From Bog-756 sp963703145 (lineage in GTDB: Bacteria > Actinomycetota > Acidimicrobiia > Acidimicrobiales > RAAP-2): 64,000 bases of DNA. Below, one piece after another: positions 9,732 to 18,862 of the stretch. The notes beneath the pieces were generated by a model. It did no database searches, was not told the DNA's origin, and saw only the letters and a list, made by a program, of their open reading frames with translations. The DNA lies in NCBI GenBank assembly GCA_963703145.1, contig OY969793.1, positions 3,348,001 through 3,412,000 of the forward strand. Direction: 5' to 3'. The position numbers were made by a program, and so were the translations under genes. How positions within the stretch are numbered: the first letter of the stretch is position 1; the number at the start of each line of letters is the position of its first letter.

Positions 9732-11415
9732 GTATCGACAGTCCTCCCCAGCAGGACCAGCCGACATTGGACGCCGGCGCCAACGGCGCAGAGGCTGCCG
9801 TGCCGGGCGAGGGCGGCCTGGGACTGACCCACCGGCAGATCCTGCTGATCTTCAGCGGGTTGATGCTCGGGATGTTCCTGGCCGCGTTGGACCAGACCAT
9901 CGTGGGTACGGCCCTGCCCACCATCGTGAACAGCCTCCATGGGCTGAACCACATCAGCTGGGTGGTCACCGCCTACCTGCTGACCTCCACCATCTCCACG
10001 CCGCTGTACGGGAAGCTCTCCGACCAGTTCGGGCGCAAGTTCCTGTTCCAGTTCGCCATCGTGGTGTTCCTGATCGGCTCGGTGCTGGCCGGCCTCAGCC
10101 AGAACATGCTCCAGCTGATCGCCTTCCGGGGCGTCCAGGGCCTCGGGGCCGGCGGCCTGATGGCCATGGCCTTCACGATCATCGCCGACGTGGTGTCCCC
10201 CCGTGAGCGGGGTCGCTACCAGGGGTACTTCGGGGCGACGTTCGCCCTGTCCTCGGTGGCCGGGCCGCTGCTCGGCGGGGTGTTCACCGACAATCTGAGT
10301 TGGCGGTGGATCTTCTACGTGAACGTGCCCATCGGAATCGTGGCCCTGGTGGTCACCTCGTCGCAGCTCAAACTGCCCTTCCGGCGGGCTGCCCACAAGA
10401 TCGACTTCCTGGGCGCGGCCCTGATGCTGGTCGGCGTGACCGCGGCGCTGCTCGTGACGGTGTGGGGCGGGACCCAGTATCCGTGGGGCTCGTCGGTCAT
10501 CGTGGGGCTGGGCGTCGCCGCGCTGATCCTGATCGTGGCGTTCATCTTGTGGGAGCGGCGGGCCGCGGAGCCCATCCTGCCCCCCAGCCTGTTCCACATC
10601 GGGATCTTCCGGGTGGCGTCGTCCGCCTCGTTCCTGTTGTCCATGATCATGTATGGAGCGATCATCTACCTGCCGCTGTACCTGCAGTTGGTCGACGGGG
10701 TCTCGGCCATGGTGTCGGGGCTGTTGATGATCCCGATGATGGTCGGCGTGCTCGGCGCGTCGATCCTCTCGGGCCAGTTGGTCAGCCGGACCGGCCGCTA
10801 CAAGGTGTTCCCCGTCGTCGGCTCGGTCCTGGTGGTGGTGGGCATGTGGCTCCTCTCCCACCTCGGGCTGGGAACCTCGCACGTGACCATGAGCCTCTAC
10901 GTGCTCGTGCTGGGCGCCGGCATGGGCATGACGATGCAGGTCATGGTGCTGGCCACGCAGAACTCCGTCCCGGCCAGCCAGATCGGGACGGCCACCGCAG
11001 CGGTGACCTTCTTCCGGTCACTGGGCGGAGCGTTCGGGACCTCACTGTTCGGGGCCATCTTCATCGCCGGGCTGAGCCACTGGATCCCGGTGTTGGTGCC
11101 AGGGCCGCCGCCCACTCGATCCACGTCAACGCGAGCTTCTCGATGAGCCCAGCCCAGCTCCACGCCTTTCCGACCGAGGTCCAGCACGGCGTCCTTGAGT
11201 CCTTCGTCCGCTCGATCCACTCGGTGTTCCTGATCGGCGTCCCCATCGCGGTGGTCATGTTCGTGCTGACCCTGTTCCTGAAGCAGACCACCCTGCGGTC
11301 GACCTCGGGCCTCGAGCGCACGAGTGAGGACGTGGCCATGGCCGGGGGGATGTCGGGGGCCGGGGACGCCGAGTACGACGAGGGCGCCATCGGCAGCGGC
11401 GTCACGGTGGGGTAG
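9728..11415 (+). CDS. DHA2-type MFS drug exporter, one frameshift near the 3' end
   Basis: EmrB/QacA-like proton antiporter with about 14 membrane segments. Visible motifs include LDQTIVGTALPTI in the first helix, the loop YGKLSDQFGRKFLFQ (motif A), and GAGGLMAMAFTIIADVVSPRERGRYQGYFG. The reading frame from GTG 9728 ends at 11146 in unrelated sequence, while the continuation (HVNASFSMSPAQLHAFPTEV, then a last helix VFLIGVPIAVVMFVLTLFL) lies in another frame from about 11100 to 11415. One missing base (or two extra) near 11095-11110 explains this and gives about 562 residues. Cotranscribed with the MarR repressor. Confidence 0.88.
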
Positions 11416-11455
11416 CCGACCACCCGCACCGGGTGCGTGCCCACGCCGCCTCGAC

Positions 11456-11461
11456 TAGACC
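11456..11461 (+). promoter_or_regulatory. possible -10 element of leaderless LLM oxidoreductase mRNA
   Basis: TAGACC ends 6 nt before ATG 11468. The last base departs from TANNNT, but the spacing equals that of crgA, the CbiX-like gene and padR in this window. Confidence 0.3.
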
Positions 11462-11467
11462 GAGGGC

Positions 11468-12402
11468 ATGCTCCTTCGGATCTTCACTGAGCCCCAGCAG
11501 GGTGCTTCCTACGAGACCCTGCTGGCCGTGGCCCAGACCGCCGAGCGGCTGGGCTTCGACGCCTTCTTCCGCAGTGACCACTACCTGTCCATGGGGGACG
11601 CCAGCGGGTTACCCGGCCCCACCGATGCCTGGGTGACCCTGGCCGGCATCGCCCGGGAGACCGAGCACATCCGGCTCGGAACGCTGGTGACCTCGGCCAC
11701 CTTTCGGCTGCCCGGGCCGCTGGCCATCTCGGTGGCAGAGGTCGATGCCATGAGCCACGGTCGGGTGGAACTGGGACTTGGTGCCGGTTGGTATGACGCC
11801 GAGCACACGGCTTACGGCATCCCGTTCCCGGCCCTGGGCCACCGCTTCGAACGGCTCGAGGAGCAGTTGGCCATTGTGACCGGGCTGTGGGCCACGCCGG
11901 ACGGCGAGCGTTTCACCTTCGAGGGCAACCATTACGTGGTGGTGGACAGCCCCGCCCTGCCCAAGCCCGTCCAGCGGCCCGGTCCGCCGGTCATCGTGGG
12001 CGGGAACGGACTCCACCGGACACCGCGGCTGGCGGCCACCTATGCCGCCGAGTTCAACCTGGCTTTCCGCTCGCTGGTCGATACCGGTGACCAGTTCGCG
12101 CGGGTACGGGCCGCCTGCGAGACGGCCGGCCGCGATCCGGCTTCGCTGGCCTACTCGGCCGCCCAGGTGGTCTGTTGTGGCACCACCGCCGCCGAGATCG
12201 AGCACCGCGCCGCCGCCATCAGGCAGCCCGTCGACGTCTTGAAGGTGCACGGCCTGTGCGGCACGCCCGATGAGGTGGTGGCCAAACTGGCCACCTACGG
12301 TGCTGCGGGTGCCAGCCGGGTGTACCTCCAGGTCCTTGACCTCTCGGACCTCGACCACCTGGCCCTGCTGGCCGAAGAGGTCCTTCCTCACTGCACCACG
12401 CT

Positions 12403-12406
<4 letters not shown>
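11468..12406 (+). CDS. LLM-class F420-dependent oxidoreductase
   Basis: 312-residue luciferase-like TIM barrel. Family features: TLLAVAQTAERLGFDAFFRSDHYL near the N-terminus, RLGTLVTSATFRLPGPLAISVAEVDAMSHGRVELGLGAGW (~76-115), and PPVIVGGNG at ~175. The SHGRVELGLGAGW segment is characteristic of the subgroup that uses F420 in mycobacteria; the cofactor is inferred. Substrate unknown. Its TAG stop overlaps the stop of the convergent LLM gene (shared CTAG at 12403-12406). Confidence 0.88.
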
Positions 12407-13404
<998 letters not shown>

Positions 13405-13463
13405 GACCACTACAACACCGCACCCGGTCGGGTGCTTCCCGGGAGCCCCTCGGGCCTCCCGGA

Positions 13464-13931
13464 TCAGGTCGGAGCGGTGGTCAGCTCCTCGATGCGGACC
13501 AGTGTCTTGTCCATGTTGGTCCGGGTGTAGTCAGCCACCTTGCCCTTCCGCAGGAAGGCCTTTTGGTGGTCCTTCGAGATGTCCCAGGATTCACGCACCA
13601 GTGTGCCGCCGTCGACCGGCTCGAGCTCGTAGCGCCAGATGCGTCCCCCGATGAACTTGCCAAGGAATCCGGACAGGGCGGCCTGCCAGGCCAGGCGGCG
13701 GTTGTCCTCGTACTCGATGACCGTGTTGACCATCGAGTAGTTGACGCCCTGGTGCATGGTCATCCCGAACTGGCAACCCAGGGATAGGCGTTCGGGCCCA
13801 CCGGCCTTCGCTTTCCGCAGGGCGCCGGACCCGTCGATGTCAGGATGGCGCGACGCGTCGGCGATCAGGGCGAAGATCGCCTCCGGGCTGGCCGGGATGA
13901 CCCGCTCCACCGAAATCACATCGCCTTCCAT
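13464..13931 (-). CDS. SRPBCC-family (START/polyketide cyclase-like) protein
   Basis: 155 residues with the Bet v1-like pattern VERVIPASPEAIFALIADASRHPDIDGSG at the N-terminus and GGTLVRESWDIS in the C-terminal half. The fold forms a hydrophobic ligand cavity; roles range from aromatase/cyclase to lipid carrier, and none can be assigned. A Shine-Dalgarno GGAGGA lies 5 nt before the ATG. It is downstream of and co-directional with the SDR at 13985-14752 (53-nt gap), so the two may form an operon. Confidence 0.82.
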   Translation of the reverse strand: MEGDVISVERVIPASPEAIFALIADASRHPDIDGSGALRKAKAGGPERLSLGCQFGMTMHQGVNYSMVNTVIEYEDNRRLAWQAALSGFLGKFIGGRIWRYELEPVDGGTLVRESWDISKDHQKAFLRKGKVADYTRTNMDKTLVRIEELTTAPT

Positions 13932-13984
13932 GGCATCCTCCGCTCTCGTCGGTTCGAATTGTTGTTCCTGGCCCCGGGCCGGCG

Positions 13985-14752
13985 TCAGAGCCCCGGGCTG
14001 GACTGCATCAGACCGCCATCGGTGAAGATCGTGGTGGCGGTGAGGTAGCTCGAACCCTCGCCGGCCAGGAACGCCACCACACTGGCGATCTCCTCGGGCT
14101 GGGCCAGACGGCCGAGGGGGATGGCGTCGTCCAGCTTCTGGAGCAGGGCGGGATCGGCCACCGTGGCCTTGTTGATCGGGGTGTCGACCGCGCCGGGACC
14201 CACCCCGACGACCAGGATCCCGTGCGGGGCGAGCTCGACCCCGGCCGTGCGGGTGAGCATCCGCATGCCGCCTTTGGACAGGCAGTAGGCGGTGTTCCCG
14301 GGCATGGGCCAGTCCTCGTGCACCGAGGTCATGTTGATGATCCGTCCGCCCCCACCCTGGGCGATCATCTGGTTCGCCGCCAGCTGGGTGCCGAAGAATG
14401 CACTCTTCAGGTTGATGTCGAGCACCTTGGCGTACTGCTCCTCGGTGGTGTCGAGCACCGAGGTGCGGGTTTCGATGCCGGCGTTGTTGACCATGATGTC
14501 CAGGCGCCCGAAGGTGCTGACGGCCGTGCCCACGAGGGTCTTGAGGTCCTCGACCTTGCTCACGTCGGCTTTGACGCCGATCACCTTGTCGCCCAGCGCC
14601 CGGACCTCGCCCTCGAGCTCGGCCTCGGCCTCCTCGGCGGCGATGTAGTCGATGACGATGTCTGCGCCCTCCTTGGCCAGGGCCAGGACGACCGCACGCC
14701 CGATCCCGGTGTTCCCGCCCGTGACGATGGCTACTTTCCCGTGCAGACTCAT
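13985..14752 (-). CDS. Short-chain dehydrogenase (glucose 1-dehydrogenase-like SDR)
   Basis: 255 residues, classical SDR: TGGNTGIG cofactor motif (11-18), NNAG, catalytic Ser/Tyr/Lys in MTSVHEDWPMPGNTAYCLSKGG, and the C-terminal FTDGG. The closest pattern is the glucose 1-dehydrogenase/3-oxoacyl reductase group; the substrate is not determinable. A minus-strand TAGGCT (14759-14764) ends 6 nt before the ATG. Confidence 0.9.
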   Translation of the reverse strand: MSLHGKVAIVTGGNTGIGRAVVLALAKEGADIVIDYIAAEEAEAELEGEVRALGDKVIGVKADVSKVEDLKTLVGTAVSTFGRLDIMVNNAGIETRTSVLDTTEEQYAKVLDINLKSAFFGTQLAANQMIAQGGGGRIINMTSVHEDWPMPGNTAYCLSKGGMRMLTRTAGVELAPHGILVVGVGPGAVDTPINKATVADPALLQKLDDAIPLGRLAQPEEIASVVAFLAGEGSSYLTATTIFTDGGLMQSSPGL

Positions 14753-14758
14753 GGCCGG

Positions 14759-14764
14759 AGCCTA
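14759..14764 (-). promoter_or_regulatory. putative -10 element of leaderless SDR mRNA
   Basis: TAGGCT on the minus strand ends 6 nt before the ATG at 14752; no Shine-Dalgarno sequence is present. Same hexamer as upstream of fhaA and pknB. Confidence 0.45.
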
Positions 14765-14805
14765 TCGGTGTGCCGTGCCGTGGATCGGATGGCATCATCG
14801 CTCCC

Positions 14806-15435
14806 GTGATACCACCGCCACTGGGCGACGCAACGGCGTCGTTGCGGACACGCGACCGGGTGCTGGCCGCGCTCATCGATCGTCATGGGCCACCACCCCG
14901 GCGACGGCCGGTGCCGGTCGCCCACCGGTTCGCTGACCTGGCCGAGACGATCGTGTACCAGCAGTTGGCCGGCAAGGCGGCTGCCTCGATCCATGGCCGG
15001 TTCGTGGAGGCCCTGGGCGGTGCGGTCACCCCTGAGGGCGTGCTGGCCGCCGCCCCCGCACTCCTGGCATCGTGTGGGCTGAGCCGGGCCAAGGCCACCT
15101 CCATCCGTGACCTGGCCGAGCAGGTGGTGACCGGTCGGATCCTGCTGGATCGGATCGGTCGGCTGCCCGACGACGCCGTGGTCGAGCACCTGACCCAGGT
15201 GCGGGGCATCGGGCCGTGGACGGCCCAGATGTTCCTGATCGGGGCGCTCGGCCGCCTCGACGTCTGGCCGGTCGGCGACTACGGGGTGCGGGCCGGCTTC
15301 GCCCGGGGGTGGGGACTCGACTCCATCCCGACCCCGAAGCAGCTCCTCGAGCTGGGCGAGCCGTTCCGTCCCTACCGCACCCTGGTGGCCTGGTACTGCT
15401 GGAGGGTGGTCGACGACCGGTCGGCCGATGTGTGA
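14806..15435 (+). CDS. DNA-3-methyladenine glycosylase II (HhH-GPD, AlkA-like)
   Basis: About 209 residues. Helix-hairpin-helix LTQVRGIGPWTAQMFLIGAL (129-148) followed by the catalytic Asp158 in WPVGDYGVRAG. ETIVYQQLAGKAA (47-59) is the other conserved AlkA/Mag1 segment. The enzyme removes alkylated purines in base-excision repair. It is the short, single-domain form lacking the AlkA N-terminal domain. GTG 14806 is preferred over an in-frame ATG at 14770 because the family begins shortly before LRTRDRVL; a CATCAT hexamer ends 7 nt before this GTG. The window holds a second AlkA-type domain at 51-52.5 kb. Confidence 0.9.
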   Translation: MIPPPLGDATASLRTRDRVLAALIDRHGPPPRRRPVPVAHRFADLAETIVYQQLAGKAAASIHGRFVEALGGAVTPEGVLAAAPALLASCGLSRAKATSIRDLAEQVVTGRILLDRIGRLPDDAVVEHLTQVRGIGPWTAQMFLIGALGRLDVWPVGDYGVRAGFARGWGLDSIPTPKQLLELGEPFRPYRTLVAWYCWRVVDDRSADV

Positions 15436-15444
15436 GGCGAGGGG

Positions 15445-16926
15445 TCAGTCGGGTTGACGCCAGGCCCGTTCGAACGGGAGCCGCCAGGCGTTGGGGGCGA
15501 TGAGCTGGTGGATGGAGGGTGGGCCCCACGAGTCCTGCGGGTAGAGCTCGACCGGCGGAGGGTCCACCAATAGCGGGGCGGAGAGCTCCCACAGTCGCTC
15601 GATGTCGTCGGCGGCGGTGAACAGGGTGTGGTCGCCGATCATGGCGTCGTGGATGAGACGCTCGTACGCCTCCAGCACGTCGGTCTCCTGGCCCGTCTCG
15701 TGCAGGGCGAACTGCAGACTGAGCTTGTCCAGCTGCATGCCGGGACCCGGCCGCTTCCCGTAGAACGACAGTGACAGCTTGGAGGAGTCGGCGAGGTCGA
15801 ACGTGAGGTGGTCGGGCCCGTGGGCCCCCATTCCCGAGTTGGCCGGGAACATGCTCTTGGGGGGCTCACGGAAGGCGATGGAGATGATCCGGGCCCCCTG
15901 GGGCATGTGCTTGCCGGTGCGCAGATAGAACGGCACGCCGGCCCACCGCCAGTTGTCGATCTCGCACTTGAGGGCGATGAACGTCTCGGCTTGCGAGTCG
16001 TCGGGGACCCCGGGGATGGACCGGTACCCCTCGTACTGGCCCCGCACCACCTGGGTCACGTCAATGGGCTGCATCGACCGGAACACCTTGTTCTTCTCTT
16101 CGGAGATCGAGCGGGGCTCGAGCGAGGTGGGTGGCTCCATGGCCATGAACGCCAAAACCTGGAACAGGTGGGTCACCACCATGTCCCGGAACGCCCCGGT
16201 GGCCTCGTAGAAGCCGGCGCGGGCGTCGACTGACAGGGTCTCGGGCACGTCGATCTGCACGTGGTCGATGTGGCCGCGGTTCCAGATGGGCTCGAACAGG
16301 CCGTTGGCGAACCGGAAGGCCAGGATGTTCTGGGCGGCCTCCTTCCCCAGGAAGTGGTCGATCCGGTAGACCTGCTCGGAGGCGAAGATGGCGTGGACGG
16401 CGTCGTTGAGGGACTTGGCCGACTCGAGGTCGGTACCGAAGGGCTTCTCCATGATGATCCGCGACCGCTCGACCAGTCCGGCCTGACCGAGGGTCTCGAC
16501 GACCAGTTTGGCTGCTGACGGCGGGATGCTCAGGTAGTGGAGCCGCCGGGAGTCGCCATCCAACAGCAGCTCGGCCCGGGCCACGGCGTCGGCCAGTCCC
16601 GCGGCACCGAGTCCCTGGGGTACGTAGCGCAGCCGGTCCCGGAAGGTGGACCAGTGGGCCTTGACGATGTCGGGCTTGGCGAAGTCCTCGCAGGCCTTCA
16701 GAGCGAAGTCGTGGAACTCGAGGTCGTCCATCTGCTCGAGCGAGGTCCCGACGATCTGGTAGTCGGGGAGCAATCCGGAGAACGACAGTCGCAGCAGCCC
16801 GGGCAGGAGCTTCCGGCGGGCCAGGTCGCCGGTCGCCCCGAACAGCACGATGACGTGGGGATGGGCCAGGGCCGGGTCCGCCGGGGCGCCGGTGGCCGCA
16901 AGGTCGGTGTCCTCGAGGGTGCTCAT
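15445..16926 (-). CDS. zwf: Glucose-6-phosphate 1-dehydrogenase
   Basis: 493 residues, full length. NAD(P) motif LFGATGDLARRKLLPGL (28-44), EKPFG at 160-164 and the active-site signature RIDHFLGK at 188-195 (His191 acts as base partner) are visible. First oxidative step of the pentose phosphate pathway; it could also feed F420-dependent reactions with reductant indirectly. Unlike in many actinobacteria it is not beside opcA, gnd, tal or tkt, and stands alone convergent to the AlkA-type glycosylase. ATG 16926 was chosen over an upstream ATG at 16974 because the N-terminus then fits the family. Confidence 0.95.
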   Translation of the reverse strand: MSTLEDTDLAATGAPADPALAHPHVIVLFGATGDLARRKLLPGLLRLSFSGLLPDYQIVGTSLEQMDDLEFHDFALKACEDFAKPDIVKAHWSTFRDRLRYVPQGLGAAGLADAVARAELLLDGDSRRLHYLSIPPSAAKLVVETLGQAGLVERSRIIMEKPFGTDLESAKSLNDAVHAIFASEQVYRIDHFLGKEAAQNILAFRFANGLFEPIWNRGHIDHVQIDVPETLSVDARAGFYEATGAFRDMVVTHLFQVLAFMAMEPPTSLEPRSISEEKNKVFRSMQPIDVTQVVRGQYEGYRSIPGVPDDSQAETFIALKCEIDNWRWAGVPFYLRTGKHMPQGARIISIAFREPPKSMFPANSGMGAHGPDHLTFDLADSSKLSLSFYGKRPGPGMQLDKLSLQFALHETGQETDVLEAYERLIHDAMIGDHTLFTAADDIERLWELSAPLLVDPPPVELYPQDSWGPPSIHQLIAPNAWRLPFERAWRQPD

Positions 16927-17063
16927 AGGTGGTGTCGCCTGCAACTCACTCCGCCGCGAGGCTACCAAGGCCATGTTTCAGGTCCGTGTCCGGCGTGCGA
17001 GTGGCGTGTGAACGAGCCCTCCACCTGGTCGGCCCGACCGTTCCCCGCCCCTCCGGACGCCGG

Positions 17064-17651
17064 TCAGGCCGTCGGGAGCTGTTCGGCGAGGACCCCGGAC
17101 ACCTGGCGCACCGTCGGGGAGTCCAGGTTCCCGGGCTCTTGGATCCGCCGGGTGATCAACTGGGGCCACGCCACGCAGACCTCGCGTATCTCGACGGGAG
17201 ACGCGAACCCCCACTCGGCCCGGGTCAGGCACAGCATGGCGTGCACGGGGACCCGGGTGCCGCCCAGGGGGCCCAGCGCGGTCCGGACCACCTCGACCTG
17301 GTGGGCGACCTCGTCCAGGTACGGGGTGCAGTCACGCCGGCCGACGTGCAGCTCGTCAGGCCCGAGGGCGGAGATGGGTCCCGATCGCCGGGTGTGGACC
17401 AGCCCCTTGAAGTGCCTGGCGTCGAGGACGAACACCCCACTCGATGAGATGGCGATCCGCTTGATGCTGGTAGTGGTACCCGGTTGGCGCCGGTCGTTCA
17501 GCACGACGACCCCATCGTCGGCCGCCAGCTCCAGCCGCGCCCAGGCCCTCCGGTCCCCCTCGGCCCGCTGGACCCACCGACGGCCACCGGTGGGCGGGGG
17601 CACTGGGCTGGGGGGCGGGGCGCCGTCGATGCGGTCGGACACCTGGGACAT
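17064..17651 (-). CDS. NERD-domain protein
   Basis: 195 residues. The central part VVLNDRRQPGTTTSIKRIAISSSGVFVLDARHFKGLV (~49-85) matches the nuclease-related (NERD) domain: Asp in IAIS..GVFVLDA and the Lys after it. NERD proteins are found fused to kinases or helicases or alone, and are presumed DNA-processing proteins; no function is demonstrated for the stand-alone form. The first 30 residues are Pro-rich. It is monocistronic. Confidence 0.78.
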   Translation of the reverse strand: MSQVSDRIDGAPPPSPVPPPTGGRRWVQRAEGDRRAWARLELAADDGVVVLNDRRQPGTTTSIKRIAISSSGVFVLDARHFKGLVHTRRSGPISALGPDELHVGRRDCTPYLDEVAHQVEVVRTALGPLGGTRVPVHAMLCLTRAEWGFASPVEIREVCVAWPQLITRRIQEPGNLDSPTVRQVSGVLAEQLPTA

Positions 17652-17851
17652 CGTAGGGACTGGGCCGTCCGAAGTGGGTGTTCTCCGACGTTGGGCACCC
17701 TCGCTCGCCCGGGGCCTGATGATCCGTCAGATCCCGGGCGCGGCCAGTTTCACGTCAACTGCGTTGCAACTTGGCTCCCGCTGTTCCCTTCGGGCAGGTG
17801 GGGCGCGACACTGGTAATCCGGACGCTTGAGCGGCCGACGGGGGGGAACAA

Positions 17852-17870
17852 CTCAGGGGGACACCCTGAG
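17852..17870 (+). promoter_or_regulatory. 5'-UTR hairpin abutting the CBS-gene ribosome-binding site
   Basis: CTCAGGG-GGACA-CCCTGAG forms a 7-bp stem with a 5-nt loop. Its last base is immediately followed by the strong Shine-Dalgarno AAGGAGGA (17871-17878), 5 nt before GTG 17884. Such a position could keep the site open or act as a protein-binding or stability element; no known riboswitch is recognised. Confidence 0.5.
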
Positions 17871-17883
17871 AAGGAGGAATCCC

Positions 17884-18315
17884 GTGCTGGTTTCGGATCT
17901 GCTGGAAGTAAAGGGGTTCGCCGTGGCGACAATCCGCGGCGATGCAACGGTCGGAGCGGCGGTGGCAGACCTCGTGCGGCACCGCGTCGGGGCCCTGGTG
18001 GTCTCGTCCGACGGTCGCACCATCGACGGCATCGTCTCCGAGCGGGACATCGTGCAGCACCTGAGCGAGCTGCGCCACCAACTGCTCGAGGAGCCGGTGT
18101 CCTCGATCATGTCCACGTCGGTGCATGTGTGCTCGCCGGTGGATGACGTCGAGCGGATCATGAACCTGATGACCGAGCACCGAATCCGTCACGTGCCGGT
18201 GGTGCAGGGCGCGTTCGTGTGCGGCATCGTGAGCATCGGCGATGTGGTGAAGAGCCGCATCGGCGAACTCGAGAAGGATCGCAACGAGCTGATGGATTAC
18301 ATCACCGCCCGTTGA
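17884..18315 (+). CDS. Tandem CBS-domain protein
   Basis: 143 residues consisting of two CBS motifs (LLEVKGFAVATIRGDATVGAAVADLVRHRVGALVV and IMSTSVHVCSPVDDVERIMNLMTEHRIRHVPVV) with IVSERDIVQHL and IVSIGDVVKSRI. Such small Bateman modules bind adenosine nucleotides and are often stress-induced in actinobacteria (compare mycobacterial Hrp1); the ligand here is unknown. GTG 17884 is set by the near-perfect Shine-Dalgarno; upstream in-frame codons lie within the hairpin. Confidence 0.9.
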   Translation: MLVSDLLEVKGFAVATIRGDATVGAAVADLVRHRVGALVVSSDGRTIDGIVSERDIVQHLSELRHQLLEEPVSSIMSTSVHVCSPVDDVERIMNLMTEHRIRHVPVVQGAFVCGIVSIGDVVKSRIGELEKDRNELMDYITAR

Positions 18316-18322
18316 GGCCACA

Positions 18323-18340
18323 CCGGGGCCCTGACCCCGG
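18323..18340 (+). terminator. weak hairpin after CBS gene
   Basis: CCGGGG-CCCTGA-CCCCGG, a 6-bp G/C stem with a 6-nt loop, 7 nt after the CBS stop codon and followed by GTT. Lacks a proper T-tract. Confidence 0.35.
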
Positions 18341-18363
18341 GTTGCCTTCCCGCGTGGGGCGCC

Positions 18364-18369
18364 TAATCT
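18364..18369 (+). promoter_or_regulatory. putative -10 element of leaderless CbiX-like mRNA
   Basis: TAATCT ends 6 nt before the GTG at 18376, placing the predicted transcription start on the start codon. Confidence 0.48.
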
Positions 18370-18375
18370 CGGGTC

Positions 18376-18843
18376 GTGCCCTCCCTGCGCCCACCTGCCG
18401 GCGACGAGGGCACGGTCGGGGTAGTGGTGGTCGACCACGGGTCGCGCCGCGCCGAGGCCAATGAGCGCCACGAGTCGTTCGTCGCATCCTGGCGCGCCAC
18501 CGGTAGCTTCGCCGTGGTCGAGCCGGCCCACATGGAGCTGGCCGAACCCTCCATCGGGACGGCCTTCGACCGGTGCGTCGAGGCCGGGGCGACCACCGTC
18601 GTGGTGGCCCCGTACTTCCTCTGGCCGGGGAACCACTGGGCGGTCGACATCCCGGCCCTGGCCGAGCAGGCCGCGGCCCGCCATCCCGGCATCCACTACC
18701 TGGTTGCCGCGCCCCTAGGCCCCCACCCGTCCCTCTTGGACATCGTGGGAGAGCGGGTCGACCAGTGCCTGGCCCACGCCGACGGCCGAGGCCCGGCGTG
18801 CGATGTCTGCGCCGGCACCGGGGGATGCCGGATGCAGGGATGA
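18376..18843 (+). CDS. CbiX/SirB-family chelatase-like protein
   Basis: 155 residues, one CbiX domain: VVVVDHGSRRAEANERHESFV (His21 is the conserved metal-binding position), PAHMELAEPSIGTAF, VVAPYFLWPGNHWAVDIP, and APLGPHPSLLDIV. These enzymes insert Fe or Co into sirohydrochlorin. The C-terminus carries CDVCAGTGGC (CxxC-x5-C), which may bind a metal or Fe-S cluster. No siroheme or cobalamin genes are adjacent, so function is uncertain. The next gene begins 19 nt downstream and may be cotranscribed. Confidence 0.82.
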   Translation: MPSLRPPAGDEGTVGVVVVDHGSRRAEANERHESFVASWRATGSFAVVEPAHMELAEPSIGTAFDRCVEAGATTVVVAPYFLWPGNHWAVDIPALAEQAAARHPGIHYLVAAPLGPHPSLLDIVGERVDQCLAHADGRGPACDVCAGTGGCRMQG

Positions 18844-18862
18844 CGGCGGAGAGGGACGCCGG

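Noticed and set aside
17762..17769. GTTGCAAC palindrome upstream of the CBS gene
   Set aside because: Only 8 bp, no clear -35/-10 around it; insufficient for an operator call.
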